From positions 25,552 through 89,551 of the forward strand of contig CAZWVF010000002.1 of assembly GCA_964637695.1 (NCBI GenBank): a stretch of DNA of 64,000 nucleotides, in the 5' to 3' direction. Under the pieces are notes generated by a model that did no database searches, was not told the DNA's origin, and saw only the letters and a list, made by a program, of their open reading frames with translations. A program made the translations under genes and the position numbers. Positions 44,948-52,606 of this stretch are shown piece after piece; position 1 is the stretch's first letter; each line of letters begins with the position of its first letter. The stretch is from JAGLTZ01 sp964637695 (lineage in GTDB: Bacteria; Blakebacterota; Blakebacteria; Blakebacterales; Blakebacteraceae).

Positions 44948-45166
44948 TCATATATCATCGAGAGGACGGCGGAGAGGATTGACCTGGACTTCCAGACTTT
45001 CACTTTTGCCCAGCACCCACTCCAGAGCCTGGATAATCCCGATCGTTCCTGCGATACCGGTGAAATCGAGCGCGGCCAACCTGCCGCTGCTCAGGTTCAT
45101 CGTGGTATCTTCCATCGCCTTCCTGGCGATATCAAGTTGTTCGTTGATCTCTTCTTTGCTTCTCAT
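44948..45166 (-). CDS. Small hypothetical protein
   Basis: A 72-residue protein of no recognised family. It begins with a charged helix (MRSKEEINEQLDIARKAMED), has a short hydrophobic Gly-rich middle (ALDFTGIAGTIGIIQALEWVLG) and ends in an acidic/Arg tail. It lies between the Cse60-like gene and the ferredoxin, same strand, gaps of 36 and 72 bases, so the three may form a small operon. Supported as coding by size, codon use like its neighbours and spacing only. Confidence 0.5.
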   Translation of the reverse strand: MRSKEEINEQLDIARKAMEDTTMNLSSGRLAALDFTGIAGTIGIIQALEWVLGKSESLEVQVNPLRRPLDDI

Positions 45167-45202
45167 TTTACCTGTCCCTCGAGATGTTTCCGTCTCGACA
45201 GC

Positions 45203-45400
45203 TTATCTTATTGGCTGTTCATAGATTACGACACATACCACCGTATACTCACCTGCACCGCCTCCTGCACCCCACCCTGTCGTTTCAATTTCAGTAATAA
45301 CCGGATGTGGAGATGTGTTTCTGAGCCAGTTGTTCAACTCCTTTTCGAGTCCAACGACGTTCGAGTTGGCAAAAACTTTCACTTTCTGTGCCCTGGTCAT
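45203..45400 (-). CDS. Small Cse60-like (DUF2758-type) protein
   Basis: A 65-residue soluble protein: 'KVKVFANSNVVGLEKELNNWL' (written as KVKVFANSN and LEKELNNWL), then a Gly-rich 'TGWGAGGGAGEYTVV' loop and a final strand 'VCVVIYEQPIR'. The order - a KVKVF strand, a helix, then a closing hydrophobic strand with Y-E - resembles the small Cse60 family known from Firmicutes spore-formers and elsewhere. The function is unknown. It is first in a run with a 72-residue gene and a ferredoxin. Confidence 0.55.
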   Translation of the reverse strand: MTRAQKVKVFANSNVVGLEKELNNWLRNTSPHPVITEIETTGWGAGGGAGEYTVVCVVIYEQPIR

Positions 45401-45511
45401 GGATTCTCCTCCATACTCACTTCAACAGATCTGCGGGGCAACCGGCAGCTGCCCGGCTCTCAACGGTTGTGGGGCAGTATAGGCTCTATCCAGAGAATGG
45501 AACAACGACTA

Positions 45512-45551
45512 TAAAAAGCCCGTCCGCTCATAACTGTATAAGCAGACGGGC
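45512..45551 (-). terminator. Rho-independent terminator
   Basis: On the minus strand, GCCCGTC...GACGGGC (45518-45551) forms a long hairpin whose inner arms CTTATA/TATGAG extend the stem, followed by TTTTTAT (45512-45517). It lies 44 bases after the stop of the SH3-like exported protein gene and separates it from the Cse60-like gene. Confidence 0.85.
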
Positions 45552-45594
45552 AATCCATCGATCGAAAAACAGATCCTCGGACTTGAAACTCTGC

Positions 45595-46233
45595 TTACCT
45601 GTCGATCACATAGTTTACCAGTTTCTTACGGTAATCGAATGTGAGACGTGCTGATCCTCCTAATCGGTTTCTATCGTTGGGTTCATATTCCCACAGCACT
45701 CTGTCACCCAGAGCGGTTGTCTCGAGGACCTGCCACGAATCGGGGTCTCCCCATGTATCCCTTACCTGTTCCTGAGTAAAGCCGATTTCAATTTCACCTC
45801 TCATGATCTTGCCGACCATGACGATGTCCTTGTATTTCTCCAGCAGTTCGTCTTCACGCTGCTGCCTGTCCGTGTTATCTGCAACGCCGGTATCCTGGCT
45901 AACCACCATCAGGTTCGGATCGGTGTGGACGAGGTAGTACGAATGGGCATAGAAACCCTCGACCGTCTTGTACCAGTGCTTGTTGTACATCTGGTCGGTG
46001 TAGACTTCTACCGGCATACCTACCAGAACAATCTTCTGTGTCTTGCCGAGCGGATCGGGATTATCGTAGAGCCTCAAGATCTGCACAGGGCCCCGGCCTA
46101 CGACGAACATCTGCTTCGTTTCAGGATCTTGATCTGCAGACTCGGCCATAGCACCCCGGGGCATAACCAGACTTCCGGCTACCACCACCAGGGCAGCGGC
46201 ACAGAAACTCGCTAAGATAATTCGGGACTTCAT
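45595..46233 (-). CDS. Exported protein with SH3-like and OmlA/SmpA-like features
   Basis: A 212-residue protein with a signal peptide (MKSRIILASFCAAALVVVAGSL). Next comes a bacterial SH3-like beta domain (VQILRLYDNPDPLGKT...YTDQMYNKHWYKT...GFYAHSYYLV). The C-terminal ~80 residues (IMRGEIEIGFTQEQVRDTWGDPDSW ... VLWEYEPN ... RLTFDYRKKLVNYV, quoted in pieces) resemble the SmpA/OmlA fold that recurs in envelope assembly proteins. ATG 46233 has GAGGAGAA seven bases upstream. A terminator follows. The exact role is unknown. Confidence 0.7.
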   Translation of the reverse strand: MKSRIILASFCAAALVVVAGSLVMPRGAMAESADQDPETKQMFVVGRGPVQILRLYDNPDPLGKTQKIVLVGMPVEVYTDQMYNKHWYKTVEGFYAHSYYLVHTDPNLMVVSQDTGVADNTDRQQREDELLEKYKDIVMVGKIMRGEIEIGFTQEQVRDTWGDPDSWQVLETTALGDRVLWEYEPNDRNRLGGSARLTFDYRKKLVNYVIDR

Positions 46234-46469
46234 CAGACGATTCTCCTCGTGGGATCGGACACTATTCACTGGCACCTGTTTGAGACTATCGGTGCATAGA
46301 CGATTAGAACATTACTTCCAACCCTCAAAATTAGCCGGAGGGCTCGGCACTGTCATCCATTATCTATGACGACCTGCAATTCTGATCGTTTACCGGTGGC
46401 TTGTTCAACTCCGATTTCTACCAGCGGTTCTGATGCAAACGTCTAAACTTATTGAACTGATCGGGCACT

Positions 46470-46784
46470 CTACATGCGAATCCGGAATCCGCTTTCACCG
46501 GTCACAGGTTTTTCAGAAACAGAAACTGTATCAACCCGTGAAGAGATCGGCCCACTTTCAACCTCTTCCAGAAATGCTTCAACCTTGAATTCGGGCCCCT
46601 CAACCTCCAGTTCCACACGACCATCAGGAAGGTTCCTTACCCATCCTGACAACTTCATCTGGTTCCCTACACGTTCCACAAACCAGCGGAAACCAACCCC
46701 CTGTACCATCCCCGAGACATATGCCTGAACCCGCAGCAGATCGTTATTCCAATCTATTCGCTGATCATTATTCTGATCTGTCAT
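46470..46784 (-). CDS. acyP: Acylphosphatase
   Basis: A 104-residue protein containing the acylphosphatase fold: 'GMVQGVGFRWFVERVG' (the phosphate-binding loop and catalytic Arg) and 'LSGWVRNLPDGRVELEVEG' (catalytic Asn). It hydrolyses acyl phosphates such as acetyl phosphate. The N-terminal ~15 residues, rich in Asn and Asp, are additional; a later start is possible but no ribosome site decides. It stands alone, with a repeat remnant upstream. Confidence 0.92.
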   Translation of the reverse strand: MTDQNNDQRIDWNNDLLRVQAYVSGMVQGVGFRWFVERVGNQMKLSGWVRNLPDGRVELEVEGPEFKVEAFLEEVESGPISSRVDTVSVSEKPVTGESGFRIRM

Positions 46785-46887
46785 CGATACTCTGCCTTCA
46801 GATCCTTATTCGATATCCCCTGCTCTCACAATCAGAAACCACTGATCCATTAATCGGAAGCTGCGTATTAAGGTAGTGTGCTCCAAT

Positions 46888-46990
46888 GTCCTGAGTCATA
46901 AATAAGTTGCATAACAGAGGACACCGCTGTGCTGCTCCGGCCAGGCTCCCCGGGCAAGGAGGTGCAACGCCGCAGGTGTTGATGCAGATG
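46888..46990. repeat. Shorter relative of the 1995-2150 repeat
   Basis: Aligned by eye to the reverse complement of the 1995-2150 repeat: GTCCTGAGTCATAAATAAG matches GTCCTGAGTCAGAAGTCCG, followed by TTGCATAAC, the CCGGCCAGGC block and CAACGCCGCAGGTG. The ~20-base central hairpin of the other copy is missing here. The far end is degenerate and no clear second terminal repeat is visible. It lies 5' of the 47029 gene. Confidence 0.5.
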
Positions 46991-47028
46991 CAGATGAACG
47001 GGCCGGTACCTGAACGGAAACCAGAATC

Positions 47029-47637
47029 ATGAGCTTTCTCGACAAGATCCGAAACCTGGCAGGCAGCAGACGCCATCGCGGTCTCAACAGCATCGGCGAC
47101 AGAGAGATCCGCAATATCGTCGAAGAGAGCCTGGAAGAGACAGAGGTGACAAGTGAGCTGGTGGAAAAGGCCACCGATGCTCACGAAAGAGCCCGTGACC
47201 TGATGCGCCAGGGACTTTTCGAAGAGGCACTCGCCCGGTTCCGTGAATCGATTCAGGCCTGGGAAGAACAGGCAGAGGTGTGCAGGGAGAAGGGTTTCAA
47301 GAACCTGTGGAGGGGCAAGCCTCAGCAGGTAGGCAGTGAGATGGAAGACCTGCGCATCACCCACCTTGACGTTCTCGACACCGACAGTTTCCAGTTTCTC
47401 GACCGTCGTGCCCTCCTCAGGAAAAACCAGCTCGCACAGGTACTGAGATTGGCGAGTATAGACAAAGGTACGTCAGAGAAGGAAATCCACGAGGAATTCC
47501 CGCGGGAGCAGAGGGATGAGATCCGTGCAATCATCTTCCACGCTGAACGGAGAGGCTGGCTTCGGCGGGAAAAGATCGCCGGCCACTACTATCTGCAGAT
47601 AACAGACTCAGCCCCCGAAATCACCGGGACAGACTGA
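47029..47637 (+). CDS. Hypothetical protein with helical (TPR-like) and winged-helix-like regions
   Basis: A 202-residue soluble protein not assigned to a family. Residues ~28-85 are helical with alanine/leucine spacing suggestive of a TPR-like pair (RARDLMRQGLFEEALARFRE). Residues ~118-190 read as a winged helix, with helices 'NQLAQVLRLASI' and 'EIRAIIFHAERRGWLRR' and a wing 'KIAGHYYL'. It could bind nucleic acid or a protein partner. No neighbour informs function. ATG 47029 is preceded by 'gaaaccagaatc', a weak ribosome site, so the start is moderate. Confidence 0.55.
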   Translation: MSFLDKIRNLAGSRRHRGLNSIGDREIRNIVEESLEETEVTSELVEKATDAHERARDLMRQGLFEEALARFRESIQAWEEQAEVCREKGFKNLWRGKPQQVGSEMEDLRITHLDVLDTDSFQFLDRRALLRKNQLAQVLRLASIDKGTSEKEIHEEFPREQRDEIRAIIFHAERRGWLRREKIAGHYYLQITDSAPEITGTD

Positions 47638-47675
47638 ACGAGCTGTTGTGCGGTATTATCCTCAAAAGGTAATTG

Positions 47676-48548
47676 CTACAGCGACTGCAAAGAGGCGGAG
47701 CAGGTTCTGTTCCTGCCGCCTTCCTTTGCCGTATAGAGTGCAGAGTCAGCAGCTGAAACCAGGTGCTCTGCATCTGTCATGGATGCATCCATCGACGCAA
47801 CACCAATAGACACAGTGATCTTAACAGTTTCTCCTGTTGGCGCCTCTTCCGGGAAGATGGGAGTCAAAACATCTACACCGGTCACTTCAAAAAGGAGTCC
47901 TTCAACTCTCTCCCTCACACGTTCTGCCGTAATCATGCCACCCTCGTCGGAGGTGGATGGCAGAATGCAGAGAAACTCCTCTCCCCCGTAACGGCCCAGA
48001 ACGTCAGCGCGACGGAGTCCATCCCTCAATACTATCGTAATTTCCTTCAGAACTGTATCGCCTGCCAGATGCCCGTAGGTGTCGTTGATTCTCTTGAAAT
48101 GGTCGAGATCCACCATTGCAACACTCAGCGGGAATCCAAACTGCTTCGACTTCTGGAATTCCTCCTTCAACAGATGGATGATCGCCCGCCGGTTGAACAT
48201 GCCTGTCAGTTCATCCTTATTGGCCAGCTCCTCCAGTTCGTCGAGACGCAGGATATTGTGGATCGTCTGGTAGGCAAAGCGGACCACCATCAGCATGAAC
48301 ACGGCTGAAAGGAAAAATACCTCGGCAGTAACCAGGTCTTTATTGAATGGGCGTCCGGTAACCAGGAAGAAGAAATAAACCCCATAACCTACGGCGAAGA
48401 ATGCCATCAGGTTGCGCAGTGAGGACCACTGGCCTCGCTCTGGAAGGATCCCGATCAGATTCTGGGTCCTTCCCATGGCGGCAAGAACCACCAGGAAACT
48501 CACACCTATGAGAACAGCTGAAATAACTATTGAGATCTGTTCAACCAA
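47676..48548 (-). CDS. Membrane-anchored diguanylate cyclase (GGDEF)
   Basis: A 290-residue protein with three hydrophobic segments (~5-25, 45-65 and 78-98) followed by a GGDEF domain (~115-280). The active site reads GGEEF, the metal site includes 'VDLDHFKRINDTYGH', and the inhibitory I-site R-R-A-D lies five residues before it. It should make cyclic di-GMP and be product-inhibited. It is the only GGDEF gene in the window, opposed by two HD-GYP proteins. It is transcribed away from the MarR-type gene, sharing the intergenic region 48549-48866. Confidence 0.92.
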   Translation of the reverse strand: MVEQISIVISAVLIGVSFLVVLAAMGRTQNLIGILPERGQWSSLRNLMAFFAVGYGVYFFFLVTGRPFNKDLVTAEVFFLSAVFMLMVVRFAYQTIHNILRLDELEELANKDELTGMFNRRAIIHLLKEEFQKSKQFGFPLSVAMVDLDHFKRINDTYGHLAGDTVLKEITIVLRDGLRRADVLGRYGGEEFLCILPSTSDEGGMITAERVRERVEGLLFEVTGVDVLTPIFPEEAPTGETVKITVSIGVASMDASMTDAEHLVSAADSALYTAKEGGRNRTCSASLQSL

Positions 48549-48776
48549 TTTATTATGTGCCCGGCTATCAGGAAATCCGACTATGAACGGTTCCGCACAG
48601 GAAACAGCTCGGCTTACCGATTAATGATATTAAGCACCCCCGACGGGCATTTTTTCAGGGCAGATATTCCAATTGTTTTGCGGGTCGAATGAGGTATTTC
48701 AGAAAATAATGTCCGATATTCCATTTTTATGGGTATTAGAGCTGACAGTCCATTATATTCACTGTACGTTCCGTAG

Positions 48777-48813
48777 TTAGTTAACCCGGTTAAATAATAA
48801 CACGGTTAACTAA
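48777..48813. promoter_or_regulatory. Perfect inverted repeat, probable MarR-type operator
   Basis: TTAGTTAACC (48777-48786) and GGTTAACTAA (48804-48813) are exact reverse complements, centred ~54 bases upstream of the MarR-type gene's ATG. Between them lies a second, inner pair of GGTTAA-type half-sites. MarR proteins commonly repress their own promoter from such palindromes. The rest of the gap 48549-48866 is A+T rich, with no gene seen; it must also hold the promoter of the divergent diguanylate cyclase. Confidence 0.6.
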
Positions 48814-48866
48814 ACAACCCTTGGCTGTATGCCGGGTTTGCCTGATTCGGAGTCAAGAGGATAAGG

Positions 48867-49454
48867 ATGGATTACACGCGGTTTCTCCGGAACAGCCACA
48901 TCTTCGCGTTCGCCGTACGCGACGTCCTCGAACGGAAATTTCTGAAGGACACCTCTCCCCATCCCCTTACTCTCTCACAATTCCACCTTCTGAAGCTGAT
49001 GTCCATCAATGGCCGGCACCAGGTAGGTGAAATAGCAGATTTCCTGGGTATCAGTCCGGCAGCTGCATCAAAGACAATCGACAAGCTCGAGGGTCTGGGG
49101 CTCGTTGTGCGCAAACCATTCGAAGGGGACCGCAGAGCAACCCTGCTGTCTGTAAGCCCCAAGGGGCGCCGGCTGGTAACTGCCTACGAAGATCTCAAAG
49201 CTGCACGTCTCTATCCGATTCTTGACAGATTCAAGCAGCAGGAGATAGAGGAGCTGACACGACTCCTCGAGAAACTCTCGGTAGAAGTGTTCAAACTCGA
49301 GGAGAAGCACATACGGGAAGCTGGTAACGGTTACTGCCTGCGATGCGCTGCCTACCTCGAAAGTGATTGCCCTGTCGGCGGACTGCGCGGCGGTTGCCCT
49401 TATGAGAAAGACCGCGACAGCAGTGTCGGCAGGAAAGCTCTTAAAGAAGCATGA
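48867..49454 (+). CDS. MarR-type regulator with C-terminal four-Cys segment
   Basis: A 195-residue transcription factor. Residues ~20-140 are the MarR winged helix (LSQFHLLKLM; EIADFLGISPAAASKTIDKLEGLGLV; wing KPFEGDRRATLLSVS). A tail absent from ordinary MarR proteins has C157-L-R-C160, C168 and C177, suitable for binding zinc or a [4Fe-4S] cluster. Redox or metal control of the Hdr operon is the natural inference. The gene is first in line before korDABC-hdr (52 bases to the ferredoxin gene). A palindrome upstream implies autoregulation. Confidence 0.85.
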   Translation: MDYTRFLRNSHIFAFAVRDVLERKFLKDTSPHPLTLSQFHLLKLMSINGRHQVGEIADFLGISPAAASKTIDKLEGLGLVVRKPFEGDRRATLLSVSPKGRRLVTAYEDLKAARLYPILDRFKQQEIEELTRLLEKLSVEVFKLEEKHIREAGNGYCLRCAAYLESDCPVGGLRGGCPYEKDRDSSVGRKALKEA

Positions 49455-49506
49455 TCAGCAATACCAAGACAGAAGTTACAGGATTACCTCATCCAGGAAG
49501 AGTCAG

Positions 49507-49836
49507 ATGAAATACTGGCGAAAGCCTCTGGACCTGGAGCAGGTCACGGTCCCTCACGGTGAAGTGCTCATCATCGCAGACCGCTGCAAGGGCTGTGGAT
49601 TCTGTGTCGAGTACTGCCCGAAGGGCGTGCTTGTACTGTCCGAGGAGTTCAACATCAAAGGCTATCATCCGCCGAAAGTGATCAAGGAGGGTGAGTGCGT
49701 TAACTGCAATCTCTGCGAGATGATCTGCCCCGATTTCGCAATCTTCAGCGTTTCTGAAGGTACTGATGTCGAGGCGGCGATTTCGGAGAAAACCGGCGGC
49801 GGAGAGGGTTCTTCCTCCGAGTCGCCGGCCGGGTAG
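49507..49836 (+). CDS. korD: 2-oxoacid:ferredoxin oxidoreductase delta subunit (ferredoxin)
   Basis: A 109-residue KorD/VorC-type ferredoxin with two [4Fe-4S] motifs, CKGCGFCVEYCPKGV and CVNCNLCEMICPDFAI. Electrons from the alpha/beta/gamma complex pass through it. ATG 49507 has AGGAAGAG four bases upstream; the open frame reaches back into the MarR gene. The gene is followed after 19 bases by korA. A C-terminal Ser/Gly/Glu-rich tail is unusual. The stop precedes a GGAGG for korA. Confidence 0.93.
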   Translation: MKYWRKPLDLEQVTVPHGEVLIIADRCKGCGFCVEYCPKGVLVLSEEFNIKGYHPPKVIKEGECVNCNLCEMICPDFAIFSVSEGTDVEAAISEKTGGGEGSSSESPAG

Positions 49837-49855
49837 CAGAGAAGGAGGACATCAA

Positions 49856-51013
49856 TTGAAAACTGACCCTGCAGGCGTGCTGACGGGTGCGCACTATCTC
49901 GACGGCGACTTCGCTGCCGGTGAGGGCGCCATGGCAGCCGGCTGTCGATTCGTTGCGGGTTATCCAATCACTCCCTCCACCGAGGTAGTGGAACGGATCG
50001 CCCGCCGGTTCCCCATGATGGGCGGCACCTTTATCCAGATGGAGGATGAGCTGGCCAGCATGGCCGCTGTCGTGGGAGCTTCATGGACCGGCTCGAAATC
50101 AATGACCGTAACCAGTGGTCCCGGCTTCAGCCTGATGATGGAAAATCTGGGCCTGGCAGTCATGATGGAGACTCCCTGCGTTGTGGTAAACGTGCAGCGC
50201 GGCGGACCCTCCACAGGGCTGCCTACCATGACCGGACAGGCCGATATCATGCAGGCTCGCTGGGGTTCCCACGGAGACTACGAGCTTATCGCAATGAGTC
50301 CGAAGTCGCCTCAGGAATCGTTCGACCTGATGATCGACGCCTTCAATCTCTCCGAGACCTACCGTGTTCCGGTCCTCGTCATGATGGATGAATGCGTGGG
50401 CCATATGACCGAGAAGGTCATCATCCCTCCGGCCGAAGAGATCGACGTCGTACCCCGGGTATTGACGGAGAAAAAGCCTGATGAATACTGGCCCTACGAA
50501 CTGAACGGCAGTCTCATCCCCGAGTTCGCACGAGCCGGGGATGGATACAAATTCCACACAACAGGCCTGACCCACGACTATCGCGGCTATCCCGACATGT
50601 CGGCGGATTGCCAGTGGGAATGTGTCAGCAGGCTTGTAGACAAGATCAAGAAGAACGCCGATGACATCATCAGATTCGAGGAAGAAGAGACAGATGGAGC
50701 CGACGTCATCGTCGTCTCGTTCGGTATCACGGCCAGGGTTGCACGGCTGGCGATCGAGATGGCCAGGGAGAAAGGGTTGAAGGTCGGTGTGATGCGATTG
50801 ATCGTCATCTGGCCCTTCCCCGAGAAACGGATCGCAGAGCTTGCTGCAAAAGTGAAGGCCTTCGTTGTACCCGAGATCAATCTCGGTCAGCTGGTACTGG
50901 AGGTAGAGCGCTGTTCAGCCGGCAATGCTGCCGCTATAAGCGTTCCGCATCCCGGAGGTGGCGTTCACGATCCACAGGTAATCTTAGACGCGATCATGGG
51001 GGCTGCAAAATGA
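49856..51013 (+). CDS. korA: 2-oxoacid:ferredoxin oxidoreductase alpha subunit
   Basis: A 385-residue KorA-type subunit, containing the pyrimidine-binding and C-terminal core domains of 2-oxoacid oxidoreductases ('GYPITPSTEVVERIA', 'EDELASMAAVVGASWTG', 'TSGPGFSLMMENLG', 'NVQRGGPSTGLPT', and 'VPEINLGQL'). The TTG start at 49856 is chosen because GGAGG lies seven bases upstream; the open frame extends into korD. The 3' end overlaps korB (ATGA). 2-oxoglutarate is the commonest substrate for this architecture but is not proved. Confidence 0.94.
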   Translation: MKTDPAGVLTGAHYLDGDFAAGEGAMAAGCRFVAGYPITPSTEVVERIARRFPMMGGTFIQMEDELASMAAVVGASWTGSKSMTVTSGPGFSLMMENLGLAVMMETPCVVVNVQRGGPSTGLPTMTGQADIMQARWGSHGDYELIAMSPKSPQESFDLMIDAFNLSETYRVPVLVMMDECVGHMTEKVIIPPAEEIDVVPRVLTEKKPDEYWPYELNGSLIPEFARAGDGYKFHTTGLTHDYRGYPDMSADCQWECVSRLVDKIKKNADDIIRFEEEETDGADVIVVSFGITARVARLAIEMAREKGLKVGVMRLIVIWPFPEKRIAELAAKVKAFVVPEINLGQLVLEVERCSAGNAAAISVPHPGGGVHDPQVILDAIMGAAK

Positions 51014-51921
51014 GCACAAAAGCAGCAGAAGAGACAACCAGGAAAGAAGTGCGGCCCGAAGAGCACCCTGTCGCTCCGTTCATCCGCATGGACCGGATGC
51101 CCCATATCTGGTGCCCCACCTGCGGAATCGGTACGGTCGTAAAGTGCTACGCTACAGCTCTGGAGAATCTTGGAATCGATCTGGATAAAGTCGCGATCGT
51201 CTCCGGTATCGGATGCACCGGTAGAGTGGCAGGCTACATGAAACTCGACGCTTTCCATTCCACCCACGGCAGGGCTATCCCCTTTGCCACCGGATTGAAG
51301 CTGGGACGGCCCGAGCTGAACGTGACCGTCTTTTCGGGGGATGGAGACCTCTCTGGAATCGGCGGCAACCACTTCATCCATGCCGCCCGCCGTCAGATGG
51401 ACCTGCTGGTCATTATGGTCAACAACTTCATCTATGCCATGACCGGGGGCCAGAACGCTCCCACCACACCGTTGGAGGCGAACACATCCACCATGCCTTT
51501 CGGCAATTTCGAGCCGCCTTTCAACATCCCTCACCTGGCAGCCAGTTGTGGGGCGAGCTACGTGGCCAGGTGGACCTCCCTTCACATCCGCCGGATGACC
51601 CAGACCTTCGAAGAGGCACTCCAGCGCAAGGGATTCAGGCTCATCGAGGTAATTGCCCCCTGCTCCACCCTGTATGCTCGACGCAACAAGCTGGGGACGG
51701 GACTTCACCTGATGCAGTTCTACCACGACAACGCCGAGATCCGTCACGGCGCGGACACTCGCGACGTCGACATCGGATATCAAACGAAGATCATCTGCGG
51801 AAAATTCGTGGACGATGAAGAGAAGACGACCTTCATCGAAAACCAGCATGCCCATTACGAGAAGGTCCTCGGTGAAAGATACGTCCCGATGCCTCCGGAA
51901 GGAGGATGGCTCCATGACTAG
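51010..51921 (+). CDS. korB: 2-oxoacid:ferredoxin oxidoreductase beta subunit (TPP-binding)
   Basis: A 303-residue subunit holding thiamine pyrophosphate and a [4Fe-4S] cluster. Cluster ligands are visible as C-P-T-C (WCPTCG), C in SGIGCTGR and C in IAPCSTL. The TPP-binding site is V-F-S-G-D-G-D with downstream N-N (MVNNFIYAMTGGQ). The gene overlaps korA by four bases and korC by eight, so the subunits are translated together. It opens with a charged 20-residue extension. Confidence 0.95.
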   Translation: MSTKAAEETTRKEVRPEEHPVAPFIRMDRMPHIWCPTCGIGTVVKCYATALENLGIDLDKVAIVSGIGCTGRVAGYMKLDAFHSTHGRAIPFATGLKLGRPELNVTVFSGDGDLSGIGGNHFIHAARRQMDLLVIMVNNFIYAMTGGQNAPTTPLEANTSTMPFGNFEPPFNIPHLAASCGASYVARWTSLHIRRMTQTFEEALQRKGFRLIEVIAPCSTLYARRNKLGTGLHLMQFYHDNAEIRHGADTRDVDIGYQTKIICGKFVDDEEKTTFIENQHAHYEKVLGERYVPMPPEGGWLHD

Positions 51922-52567
51922 AACAGAGATTTGCATCACAGGCTTCGGCGGTCAGGGAGTGGTGCTGTGCGGCCACATTATCGGACATGCCTACTCGATA
52001 AATGCCGGCTACGAGGCGACAATGGTCCAGAGCTTCGGCCCCGAAGCAAGGGGTTCAGCCTGCAGCACGACTCTGGTCCTGTCCGAAACAGAGGTGCTCT
52101 ACCCGTACCTCCAGGGCCTCGACATCATGGTGGCCATGTCCTCGGACGGTTACGAGAAATTCAAGGACGACCTCAACGATGACGGTATTCTGATATACGA
52201 AAAAGATCTCGTGAAACCCTCCACACCCAAAAAAGGCCAGACTGCCTGCGGGATTCCTTCTACCCGTATCGCCGAAGAGATCGGAAGAGTCATCGTCCAG
52301 AACATCGTGATGCTCGGCTTTTTCGCGGCTGCGACGACCTTCATCACGAAGGATGAATGGGAAAACGCCGTGAAGGACTCGGTCCCTGCCGGGACGGAAG
52401 AGCTGAACCTCAGAGCTTTCCACACCGGGTGGGATTACTTCGACGAGAATTACGGGGAGGGGAAAACGGCTAAAGAGGAAGTGAAGGCAGAGAAAGCCGC
52501 GGAAGAAGAGGCAGAAACTGCAGCTGCCGAAAAAGTGGCGGAAGTAGCTGCCGCTGACACAGATTAA
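51914..52567 (+). CDS. korC: 2-oxoacid:ferredoxin oxidoreductase gamma subunit
   Basis: A 217-residue gamma subunit with 'TGFGGQGVVLCGHIIG' at residues ~9-24, 'SFGPEARGSACSTTLVLSE' and 'QNIVMLGFFAA' (family motifs). The last ~35 residues are an Ala/Glu/Lys tail not seen in usual KorC and probably disordered. ATG 51914 overlaps korB by eight bases. With korDAB it completes a four-subunit oxidoreductase whose reduced ferredoxin is the likely input of the Hdr genes downstream. Confidence 0.93.
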   Translation: MTRTEICITGFGGQGVVLCGHIIGHAYSINAGYEATMVQSFGPEARGSACSTTLVLSETEVLYPYLQGLDIMVAMSSDGYEKFKDDLNDDGILIYEKDLVKPSTPKKGQTACGIPSTRIAEEIGRVIVQNIVMLGFFAAATTFITKDEWENAVKDSVPAGTEELNLRAFHTGWDYFDENYGEGKTAKEEVKAEKAAEEEAETAAAEKVAEVAAADTD

Positions 52568-52606
52568 GACAACGCAACCAGGAATGCTTCTTTAGAGGAG
52601 CTGAGG

